Of a stretch of DNA of 25,622 nt, positions 6,133 to 12,913 are shown piece after piece. A program made the position numbers and the translations under genes. The stretch is from JABHCC01 sp034658635. GTDB taxonomy: Bacteria > Bacteroidota > Bacteroidia > Bacteroidales > UBA12481. The notes under the pieces were generated by a model. The model ran no database searches. It was not told the DNA's origin and saw only the letters and a program-made list of their open reading frames with translations. The stretch spans positions 1-25,622 of the forward strand of contig JAYEFL010000365.1 in assembly GCA_034658635.1 (NCBI GenBank). Reading direction: 5' to 3'. Each line of letters begins with the position of its first letter. Within the stretch, counting starts at the first letter, position 1.

Positions 6133-8786
6133 CAAATCCTTCCTACTGGCCAGGTTGGGGATTCCAAAACTCTGGCTGTTTTTATTATTGTTTGATCACC
6201 GGTTTTTAAAGTAATCTGATATGGATCTGGCTTTAACCGGGATGTATCTATAAACAACTTATGCAGGCCTTTGGTTGCATTAATCTTCCTGTCTACTACT
6301 TCTTTGCCAGTGTAATCCGATATGATCAGGTTTATTTCTTCTTTGCTGTCGTTTTTTAAGTAGTAGTAAATTTCAAAACCATTTGGCTCATTTGGAGTTC
6401 TGAGGTGATTGTCACCCTTCATTTGTTGATTTCCCCATCCACGACGGTCAGAATAGTTTTTCTGAGGCTTATTCTGGATATCAAATAAGTGGATTTCCTT
6501 TTTTAGCAGATCACTTGAAATTTCAGAAAATAGTGAAACATCCATTATCCATGCTCCTCTGCCGTATGTGCCAACTACCAGATCTTTTTCACGAGGATGA
6601 ATCAGCAAATCTCTAACTGGTACTATTGGCATATTTTGCTGAAGAGATATCCAATTTCCACCACGGTTAAAACTGACATATACACCAACATCTGTTCCTG
6701 CATACAAAAGATCTTCATTGCTTTGATCCTCGAAGATTACACTTACAGGAGCATCTGGCAAACCATCGGTAATGGCTGTCCACGTTTTTCCAAAGTCCTC
6801 TGTTTTATACACAAATGGCTTAAAAATGTCTTCCCGGTAACCCGATTTGCAAACATAGGCACGGCCTTCTGAATGTTTTGAGGCAGCCACTCTGCTTACC
6901 CATGTTTCGGTTGGTGCTCCAACAATAGCTAACACATCATTTAACTCAGTCCAACTTGCACCATGGTTTGTTGTCATATGTATGTGCCCGTCATCTGTTC
7001 CTACCCAAATAATACCAGGTTTAATTGATGACTCAGAAATACTTGTGATAGTACAGTGCATCATGTGTCCTTTACCAGCAATTTTATCCGGATCATTATT
7101 TGTCAGATCGGGACTAATCTCTTCCCAGGTTTCACCTCTGTCTGGTGATCTCAATAAGCACTGAGCTCCGGCATATAATGTGGCAGAGTTGTGAGGGGAA
7201 ATAATGATAGGAGTGGTCCAGGTAAAACGATAGGGTGGAGCTCCATCCGGAGGAATCGGACTTATTGACCATCTTGTTCCTGTTAATTGGTCTTCTCTAT
7301 GATGTTTTCCAAACTGAGTAGTGAAATACAGCCATCTGTTGTTCTCATGATTTACCTGAGTGTACATACCATCCCACATGCCTGTGATAACCCAATCTTC
7401 TATACCTATTGAACCATTCCAGTTGTTGACCGGACTTTTCCAGGTTTCGTGATCTTGCAATCCAATGTAAATATTGTATGGCTTTGCATCGTCCACTTCA
7501 ACATGATACACTTCACCGGCTGGGATATGATAATAATGATGCATGTGTTCTCCTGTATCCCATGAGCTGTAGATACCGCCATCACTTCCCAACATTATGT
7601 GCTTTGAGTTAGCAGGGTCAATCCAGAAGCAACGGTTATCGCCGAAATTACTTCTGAATTTTGTTTTCTCTCTCCATCCTTTTGGCCAGGTTTTCCCCCC
7701 ATTCAATGTGTAATTCATCCCTGCTCCAATGATGTAAGCAACATCAGGATCTAAAGGGTCAGCATAGATCATGTTAAACGAATAGGCAGCTTTGCCACTG
7801 ACATCAATATCTTCAGGACTGATATTTTTCCATGAACCACCACCGTTAATGCTTTTATACACTTGTCCACCGATTAGTGCATCATAGGAGTTATCCGTAA
7901 ACTCATTGAAGGTTTGGTTTGCATTAGCAATGTAATCCGGATCAGGATTTAGATTTTGAATAACGGCATATATAATATCAGGATTTGCCCGGTGAATATC
8001 GATGCCTATACGTCCTAGCTCTCCCTGAGGTAATCCGCTGTTGACTACTGCCCAGTTTTCACCGGCATCAGAGGTTTTGAATATTCTTGATTCAGGTCCA
8101 CCAGCTTCAAAATGCCAGGCTGAACGACTCATATCATAGCTGGCTGCAAAGAGAATGTCTGGGTTCTGGCGATTAATAACTAAATCGATAATACCAACCT
8201 TTTCACTGATATACAGTATTTTATCCCATGTTTTTCCACCATTTATGGTTTTAAAGACACCTCGTTCCTCATTATCTGAGAACAGATGTCCCATAGCTGC
8301 AACATATACGATATCAGGATTGTCAGGATGAATAATAATTCTGTTGACATGGTGGGAATCTTTGAGTCCCATGTCCTCCCAGGTTTTACCGCCATCTAAT
8401 GATTTATACACTCCATTTCCAGCATAACTTGACCGGGCGCTATATGCTTCACCTGTGCCAATCCAGATCAGGTTGGGATTAGAAGGAGCAATCTCCACGC
8501 AACCTATAGAGTTGGTATTCAGATCGTCAGAGATACAGCTGAAGGTATTGCCATTATTCACTGTTTTCCAAACGCCACCCGCTCTTTGCGCAACATACCA
8601 CGTATACTGATTTTCTGGATTGGGATTCTCAGGAACAGCAATATCAGAAACCCAGGAGCCAATACGAAAGGCGCCTAGGTTGCGGTAGTTCATTTCTGTG
8701 AATAATTCAGGGGATATTTGTCCAGACAGGGTTTGGGAAATGCCCAAAATAATGAGTAGAACCAAATGTTTGATTTGTTTTGTCAT
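6132..8786 (-). CDS. Secreted Asp-box (BNR/sortilin-VPS10-like) beta-propeller protein
   Basis: An 884-residue exported protein with a clear signal peptide (MTKQIKHLVLLIILGISQTL, then SGQ). It contains about nine Asp-box motifs of the form S/T-x-D/N-x-G-x-T/S-W: SLDGGKTW, TINGGKTW, TSDAGENW, SINGGGSW, TLNGGKTW, SPDRGETW, TTNHGASW, TEDFGKTW and SFNRGGNW, plus a degenerate first copy TVNNGNTF. Repeats of NPDIVYVAA type alternate with them. This is the pattern of large sortilin/VPS10-like propellers often labelled glycosyl hydrolase in Bacteroidota. True sialidase activity is not indicated, because no Arg triad or FRIP motif is visible. Residues ~760-884 form an Ig-like end (YYYLKNDSKEEINLIISDYTGKEV) without a T9SS sorting domain. 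It probably acts in the periplasm or outside the cell, binding polymer or protein. It is first in the minus-strand unit, and heptamer repeats flank both ends. Confidence 0.87.
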   Translation of the reverse strand: MTKQIKHLVLLIILGISQTLSGQISPELFTEMNYRNLGAFRIGSWVSDIAVPENPNPENQYTWYVAQRAGGVWKTVNNGNTFSCISDDLNTNSIGCVEIAPSNPNLIWIGTGEAYSARSSYAGNGVYKSLDGGKTWEDMGLKDSHHVNRIIIHPDNPDIVYVAAMGHLFSDNEERGVFKTINGGKTWDKILYISEKVGIIDLVINRQNPDILFAASYDMSRSAWHFEAGGPESRIFKTSDAGENWAVVNSGLPQGELGRIGIDIHRANPDIIYAVIQNLNPDPDYIANANQTFNEFTDNSYDALIGGQVYKSINGGGSWKNISPEDIDVSGKAAYSFNMIYADPLDPDVAYIIGAGMNYTLNGGKTWPKGWREKTKFRSNFGDNRCFWIDPANSKHIMLGSDGGIYSSWDTGEHMHHYYHIPAGEVYHVEVDDAKPYNIYIGLQDHETWKSPVNNWNGSIGIEDWVITGMWDGMYTQVNHENNRWLYFTTQFGKHHREDQLTGTRWSISPIPPDGAPPYRFTWTTPIIISPHNSATLYAGAQCLLRSPDRGETWEEISPDLTNNDPDKIAGKGHMMHCTITSISESSIKPGIIWVGTDDGHIHMTTNHGASWTELNDVLAIVGAPTETWVSRVAASKHSEGRAYVCKSGYREDIFKPFVYKTEDFGKTWTAITDGLPDAPVSVIFEDQSNEDLLYAGTDVGVYVSFNRGGNWISLQQNMPIVPVRDLLIHPREKDLVVGTYGRGAWIMDVSLFSEISSDLLKKEIHLFDIQNKPQKNYSDRRGWGNQQMKGDNHLRTPNEPNGFEIYYYLKNDSKEEINLIISDYTGKEVVDRKINATKGLHKLFIDTSRLKPDPYQITLKTGDQTIIKTARVLESPTWPVGRI

Positions 8787-8803
8787 TGGTCATTAGTCTT
8801 TAG
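8783..8803. repeat. Short heptamer repeat across the start codon of the propeller gene
   Basis: TCATTGG, TCATTAG and TCTTTAG follow in steps of seven. The first unit contains the start codon of the propeller gene (8784-8786, minus). Only three units, so chance is possible, but the same 7-nt period occurs at the other end of this gene and again at 8861. Confidence 0.5.
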
Positions 8804-8860
8804 GAAGAGTTTGGTAGCAACTATTACATATTATTGTAAAAATAGTCATTGAATATTAAA

Positions 8861-8895
8861 AGAACGAAAGACGAAAGACGAATGACGAAGGACGA
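8861..8895. repeat. Degenerate heptamer tandem repeat (…ACGA units)
   Basis: Five units, AGAACGA, AAGACGA, AAGACGA, ATGACGA and AGGACGA, all end in ACGA. They lie 75 nt upstream of the propeller gene start and lead into a GC-rich palindrome at 8904. On the opposite strand they resemble the CGTCATT units at 6112. Confidence 0.8.
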
Positions 8896-8903
8896 AAAGC
8901 CTG

Positions 8904-8922
8904 CCCCGGACTTGATCCGGGG
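8904..8922. repeat. REP-like GC-rich palindrome
   Basis: CCCCGGA at 8904-8910 and TCCGGGG at 8916-8922 form a perfect 7-bp stem around CTTGA. It is bordered on both sides by ACGAAAG-type sequence and is far more GC-rich than the rest of the window. Palindromes of this sequence type are common dispersed intergenic elements in other bacterial groups. A smaller CCCC/GGGG hairpin follows at about 8935-8945. Confidence 0.6.
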
Positions 8923-8944
8923 ACGAAAGAAGTACCCCGCAGGG

Positions 8945-9361
8945 GCAAAACAAAAACGGGAAACCATCTTGCGATAATTTCCCGTTTTCCACCTCCGTTT
9001 GCCGTAGCGCGCGGATATGGCCAAGTTACTGTTAACAACTGGCTTCAGACCTTCTCCGTAGACCGGTTTCTTTTGCCCGAGCATTCTTTCCAACCCCTGC
9101 GGGTTTTGTTTGCAGCTCCGTTTGTCGGTCGCTCCACTAATCCCCGAAGGAATTTGCTTTGCTGAACTTTTATCCTGGTGGGATGCGCTTTCGCTTGGGG
9201 AAATTTAACTGGATGCTTCATCCTCCTTTCAGTGTTGACTTGCGTCAATCTCCAGAATCAGGAGGGATCCTGTTGGTCTCCCGGATCGGCTTTCGCCTTT
9301 CCTTTTTATCATCCCTTTCAAAGAACCTGACCGCTGTGCGGCCGTCTATCTCTCGCTTGGT
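8945..9361 (-). ncRNA. Candidate structured non-coding RNA, ~415 nt, family not recognised
   Basis: A GC-richer, gene-free block whose minus strand reads as a chain of hairpins. They include 9329-9343 (6 bp, ACA loop), 9288-9297 (GGC-GAAA-GCC), 9266-9287 (GATCC/GGATC), 9222-9265 (CCTCCT/AGGAGG) enclosing 9235-9248 (TTGAC-GCAA-GTCAA), 9211-9223 (GGATG-AAG-CATCC), 9139-9154 (AATTCC-UUCG-GGGATT), 9092-9105 (AACCC-GCAG-GGGTT) and 9020-9043. GAAA, GCAA and C(UUCG)G tetraloops appear only when it is read on the minus strand, which fixes the orientation. A Bacteroidetes promoter lies at 9367-9398 and an intrinsic terminator at 8953-8988. I looked for RNase P RNA, tmRNA, SRP RNA and group II intron landmarks and found none. 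The ends are estimates; the start is inferred from the promoter. Confidence 0.65.
8946..8988 (-). terminator. Rho-independent terminator of the candidate ncRNA
   Basis: On the minus strand an 11-bp perfect stem, AAAACGGGAAA (8988-8978) pairing with TTTCCCGTTTT (8963-8953), closes a 14-nt loop and runs into TGTTTTG. It lies 160-200 nt from the propeller gene start, so it ends transcripts arriving from the right and insulates the propeller gene from them. Confidence 0.85.
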
Positions 9362-9366
9362 AGTAC

Positions 9367-9398
9367 CAAAGATAGAATCTTCTTTTCGTTGTTGCAAG
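9367..9398 (-). promoter_or_regulatory. Promoter driving the candidate ncRNA
   Basis: On the minus strand CTTG (9398-9395), a spacer of exactly 20 nt and TATCTTTG (9374-9367) match the TTTG-N19/20-TAnnTTTG consensus, with the -7 box perfect and the -33 box 3 of 4. The predicted start is near 9361. No open reading frame with a recognisable product follows, which points to an RNA gene. Confidence 0.72.
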
Positions 9399-9436
9399 TA
9401 ATTTACCTTGCATTGTATCAACCTGAAATCAACAGA

Positions 9437-9460
9437 GGTTATTAACAATTGTTAATAACC
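9437..9460. promoter_or_regulatory. Perfect 24-bp palindrome next to the POT gene stop
   Basis: Both strands read GGTTATTAACAA followed by TTGTTAATAACC, with no mismatch and no spacer. It directly abuts the stop codon of the POT transporter gene (9461-9463, minus) and lies about 40 nt upstream of the -33 box of the ncRNA promoter. On the minus strand no T-run follows it, so it is not a standard terminator in that direction; on the plus strand a T-rich stretch follows but no plus-strand gene precedes it. An operator for a dimeric regulator or a 3'-end protecting hairpin are the options. Confidence 0.6.
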
Positions 9461-11278
9461 CTATTTTGTAATTTTTTCCAGTCTTTTCATTATTGAGAAG
9501 ATAAATAGAGCAGATACCAAACAGCAGGCAACGAAAATTAACCATAATTGCCATAGGTCTATTTTTCCCCAGAAATTGCTACCAATAAAGAGAAGCTTGT
9601 TCCCAACAGCTGTCGCAAGTAGCCACCCTCCCTGCATGAGTCCCTGGAATCTTCCCGGAGCCACCTTAGAGACGAATGATAAGCCCATAGGACTAAGGAA
9701 CAGCTCAGCAATAGTAAGAATCAGATAGGTTGACATTAGCCAGTATGGCATCACTCTTGATGAGTCAGGAACCGGGTCTGTTCTAATGACTTCGCCAGTT
9801 ACCTGGTCAATAACTTGTAATTCATGAGGGGAAAGTAAATTCAGTGAACCAACAAGCATTACCACAAAACCCACGGCTGCGATAATCATACCATAACCAA
9901 TCTTCCTTGGTGTGGAAGGTTCCTTTCCCCTTTTACTGAGCCACGAGAACACTCCCATTACCAGGAAGGTTAGTGTAACAATGAACAATGGATTAAATGA
10001 TTGGAATACCTCAGGAGCAATTGGATTGCTGTTAGGATCAGCTTTAGTAAACAGATAATAGACAGAAGAACCTCCAGCTACTAAAAGAGCTGCTCCAATA
10101 AGACGAGTATTGAGTTTCTTTCCTTTGCCCAAAACAAGCACAAGTCCTGCGATGAAAGCTATAACGGCAAGAATATTTTCAAGCTCGAAAAACATGTAAG
10201 TTGCAGGATCAACAGCCTTTGCAGTATAATCTCTCGCGAAAAATGTCAGTGTCAAACCATTTTGGTGGAAAGCCATCCAGAAGAAAATTACTACAAAGAA
10301 TACCAGTAAGAGGGCTGAAACTCTGGGTTTTTCCTCCTTTGTAGAAATGCTTATAATCCAGGTTACAAATGCGGCAAATAAACCAATTGCAGCACCTGTT
10401 TCGATATCTTTCAATAGACTAACACCAAATGCAACAACAATACCTACCAAAACTGCAATTGGAATAGCCAAGGGCTTGGCTCCTAATGAGATCTTTGATT
10501 CGGTAGCAGAAGCCTCTTTGGTTGGCAAGTGCTTGCTGAAAACCATATAAACCACTAAAGAAATAATCATTGCAACGGCAGCAACGGCAAACGCATAATT
10601 ATAACCATGAGAAAAGGCATTCAGATAATCACCTGCAAATACAGAGAGATCAGTAGCAGAACCACTAATTGTTGCTTTGTCAGCTAAAGACTGAAATTCA
10701 GTAATATTTTCTATGGCTCCGTTTTGGTATTGGTGGCAAAGTGCTGGGAGACTACCGTCATGTGTGAAACCCTGCGTCTTTAAGAACCAGTTACGCATGC
10801 CAGTTGCTACAAATGGAGCAAAGAAAGCCCCAACGTTAATTCCCATATAGAAAATCATATAAGCTGTATCTCTGACTTTATCGTATTTGGGATTATCATA
10901 CATCTGACCCACCACAGCTTGTAAGTTCCCTTTGAATAGTCCATTACCAAAGGCAATTATTCCTAATGCACCGAAAGTAATGACTTGAGGAAGGTCAGGA
11001 ACAGCCATAATGATATAGCCTCCAAACATAATAATCTGGCCGAACATTATGACGGTTTTGTATTTACGAGTTGCATCTGCCAGAATACCGCCAACAAGAG
11101 CCAATGCATAAATAGCAAAATAAAACCAACTATAAACATCACCAGCAACACTCTCACTCAGTCCATATTTGGCTTGAAGAAATAAAACAAGAATGGCCAT
11201 CATTGTATAGAAGCCAAAACGCTCTCCCATATTGGTGAAGAACGCTACTAAAAGTCCTTTTGGATGTTCTTTGAGCAT
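9461..11278 (-). CDS. POT/PTR-family oligopeptide transporter (MFS)
   Basis: A 605-residue inner-membrane protein of the proton-dependent oligopeptide transporter family, which takes up di- and tripeptides. The family signature is visible in FFTNMGERFGFYTMMAILVL, IYALALVGGILADA, NGLFKGNLQAVVGQMYD and FYMGINVGAFFAPFVATGMRNWF, with the C-terminal signature LFLSPMGLSFVSKVAPGRFQGLMQGGW. Length and hydrophobic profile suggest 14 membrane segments, as in bacterial POTs with two extra helices. The ExxER proton-coupling motif of helix 1 reads NMGER: the first Glu is Asn16, while Glu19 and Arg20 are kept. It is divergent from nnrDE with its own promoter at 11323-11354. A 24-bp palindrome follows its stop codon. 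The substrate is assumed from the family. Confidence 0.9.
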   Translation of the reverse strand: MLKEHPKGLLVAFFTNMGERFGFYTMMAILVLFLQAKYGLSESVAGDVYSWFYFAIYALALVGGILADATRKYKTVIMFGQIIMFGGYIIMAVPDLPQVITFGALGIIAFGNGLFKGNLQAVVGQMYDNPKYDKVRDTAYMIFYMGINVGAFFAPFVATGMRNWFLKTQGFTHDGSLPALCHQYQNGAIENITEFQSLADKATISGSATDLSVFAGDYLNAFSHGYNYAFAVAAVAMIISLVVYMVFSKHLPTKEASATESKISLGAKPLAIPIAVLVGIVVAFGVSLLKDIETGAAIGLFAAFVTWIISISTKEEKPRVSALLLVFFVVIFFWMAFHQNGLTLTFFARDYTAKAVDPATYMFFELENILAVIAFIAGLVLVLGKGKKLNTRLIGAALLVAGGSSVYYLFTKADPNSNPIAPEVFQSFNPLFIVTLTFLVMGVFSWLSKRGKEPSTPRKIGYGMIIAAVGFVVMLVGSLNLLSPHELQVIDQVTGEVIRTDPVPDSSRVMPYWLMSTYLILTIAELFLSPMGLSFVSKVAPGRFQGLMQGGWLLATAVGNKLLFIGSNFWGKIDLWQLWLIFVACCLVSALFIFSIMKRLEKITK

Positions 11279-11322
11279 ATTTTTTCTGATTAGTTAACAA
11301 ACACATTTTCCAGTGGAAAGCA

Positions 11323-11354
11323 CAAATATATAAAGTCTTTTTAAAAGGCTTCAA
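11323..11354 (-). promoter_or_regulatory. Promoter of the POT transporter gene
   Basis: On the minus strand TTG (11354-11352), a 21-nt spacer and TATATTTG (11330-11323) fit the Bacteroidetes consensus with a perfect -7 box. The predicted leader is about 35-40 nt. It lies in the 124-nt divergent region shared with nnrDE, for which I see no clear promoter. Confidence 0.65.
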
Positions 11355-11402
11355 TTATTGCCAATTTTGAGTTAGATTTATTCTTTTTAGGAATTCTTGA
11401 AT

Positions 11403-12911
11403 ATGAAAATTCTGAATACTGAGCAAGTTCGGAAAGCAGATGCTTATACTATTCAAAATGAGCCTGTAAGATCCCTTGACCTAATGGAGAGAGCTGCCAT
11501 TCAACTGTTCCATGAATTTACGTGTCTTTATCCCAACCCAAGGAAAGTAGTCGTTTTTGCCGGGCCAGGTAATAATGGAGGGGATGGTATTGCACTTTCG
11601 CGAATGTTGGCTGAGAACAATTATCCTGTTGTCTTATATATTCTGGAATTGGGCAATGGCTTATCTTCTGATGCCTATGAAAACCTTAGACGTTTGCCTG
11701 ATTTAGCATGGCTGAATACTTATATAATTAATGAAGATAAAGAATTATATTTCCCGGATGCTGACTGCATCATAGTTGATGCCCTGTTTGGATCCGGACT
11801 TTCACGACCATTAAGCGGATTTCCTGCACAATTGGTACAACATATTAATACTTTTCCTAATGATCTGATTGCTATCGACATACCCTCTGGCCTTTTTGGA
11901 GATGATAATTCAGATAATCCCATGAATGCAATAATCAGAGCTAAAACTACTCTGAGTTTGCATTGCCCGAAACTGGCCTTCATGATGCCGGAAAACGAAT
12001 CATTCGTGGGAGATTGGAAAGTTTTGCCAATAGGACTTGATGAAGATTTTGTTAAATCATTATCAGGATCAGGATTTGTAGTAGATTCCGATAAAGCGAG
12101 TCAAATACTCAAGAGACGAAATAAATTTGATCACAAAGGTCATTTTGGACATGCACTTCTTCTTGCCGGGTCAGCTGGTAAATTGGGAGCATCTGCACTG
12201 GCAGCAATGGCCTGCTTAAGAACAGGTTTGGGCCTGCTAACTTGCCATGTGCCGAAAATTGGCCTCCCGGTACTTCAGTCTGCTGTACCGGAAGCTATGC
12301 TGAGTCTTGATGCCGACAAAAATGAGTGTTCTGTTGTGCCTGATCTGAAGCCCTATTCAGCTGTTGGTGCTGGTCCGGGAATAGGAACAGGCCTGAAACA
12401 GTTGCGGCTTATCGAGGGATTGTTGGAACATAACAAAGGCACATTGGTTTTGGATGCTGATGCACTTAATATCCTTGCGGCAAATCCTGACCTTATAAAG
12501 AAGCTTCCACCTAAAACAATATTAACCCCGCATCCTGGAGAGTTCAAAAGGCTATTTGGGGCTGATGAAAATCATTATATCAGACTTCAACGATTAAAAG
12601 AAATTTGCATGAAGCAAAACTTGATTGTTGTTCTCAAGGGAGCACATACAGCCATTGTTCTTCCAGATCCGGAAATTTGGTTTAATAATAATGGTAATCC
12701 CGGTATGGCAACAGCTGGATCCGGAGATGTACTAACAGGAATAATTTTATCTTTGCTCGCCCAGGGATATTCACCAGAAAATGCTGCTATTCTGGCAGTG
12801 TTTTTGCATGGAGCAGCTGGTGACCTGGCAGCTCAAAGTAAAGGAAAAGAGTCTTTGCTTGCCAGTGATATTATCGATAAATTAGGACAAGCTTATCTTG
12901 AAATATGTTAA
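11403..12911 (+). CDS. nnr: Bifunctional NAD(P)H-hydrate epimerase / ADP-dependent dehydratase
   Basis: 502 residues; repairs NADHX and NADPHX, the damaged hydrated forms of the cofactors. The N-terminal YjeF_N half (1-~215) is the epimerase, with VVVFAGPGNNGGDGIALSRM, DCIIVDALFGSGLSRPLSG and IAIDIPSGL. The C-terminal carbohydrate-kinase-like half (~235-500) is the dehydratase, with GHFGHALLLAGSAGKLGASA, VLDADALNILA, ILTPHPGEFKRL, VVLKGAHTAIV and GNPGMATAGSGDVLTGI. Both halves look intact, and the length matches E. coli Nnr. The start is the ATG at 11403 (MKILNTEQVRKADAYT); an in-frame TTG at 11397 is less likely. Its stop codon overlaps or touches the start of the DUF4831 gene. It acts in the cytoplasm. 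Confidence 0.96.
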   Translation: MKILNTEQVRKADAYTIQNEPVRSLDLMERAAIQLFHEFTCLYPNPRKVVVFAGPGNNGGDGIALSRMLAENNYPVVLYILELGNGLSSDAYENLRRLPDLAWLNTYIINEDKELYFPDADCIIVDALFGSGLSRPLSGFPAQLVQHINTFPNDLIAIDIPSGLFGDDNSDNPMNAIIRAKTTLSLHCPKLAFMMPENESFVGDWKVLPIGLDEDFVKSLSGSGFVVDSDKASQILKRRNKFDHKGHFGHALLLAGSAGKLGASALAAMACLRTGLGLLTCHVPKIGLPVLQSAVPEAMLSLDADKNECSVVPDLKPYSAVGAGPGIGTGLKQLRLIEGLLEHNKGTLVLDADALNILAANPDLIKKLPPKTILTPHPGEFKRLFGADENHYIRLQRLKEICMKQNLIVVLKGAHTAIVLPDPEIWFNNNGNPGMATAGSGDVLTGIILSLLAQGYSPENAAILAVFLHGAAGDLAAQSKGKESLLASDIIDKLGQAYLEIC

Positions 12912-12913
12912 TT

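Larger units (their letters stand above)
8787..9460. other. Longest gene-free stretch in the window
   Basis: No convincing protein gene is present. From left to right it holds the leader of the propeller gene, an ACGA heptamer array (8861-8895), a GC-rich palindrome (8904-8922), a probable structured RNA on the minus strand with promoter and terminator (about 8945-9398), and a perfect 24-bp palindrome (9437-9460) touching the stop codon of the POT gene. The short minus-strand frames here are basic, overlap in different frames and resemble no family I recognise. Confidence 0.75.

Noticed and set aside
6132..8786. Asp-box protein as a sialidase
   Set aside because: The Asp boxes are many, but no FRIP motif or arginine triad is visible; the repeat pattern fits sortilin/VPS10-like propellers.
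8945..9400. Candidate RNA as RNase P RNA, tmRNA or SRP RNA
   Set aside because: No GAGGAAAGTCC-type P4 strand, no T-loop GGTTCGA with CCA end, and no GGAAGCAGC-type SRP loop on either strand. A covariance search is needed to be certain.
8945..9400. Candidate RNA as a group II intron fragment
   Set aside because: No GTGYG 5' end, no domain V AGC…GNRA hairpin and no reverse-transcriptase gene. GNRA loops alone are not specific.
8824..9448. Three consecutive short minus-strand reading frames (about 67, 67 and 89 codons) that overlap one another
   Set aside because: They lie in different frames, are very basic, resemble no family and coincide with the hairpins of the candidate RNA. The last one also runs through the RNA terminator and the heptamer repeats.
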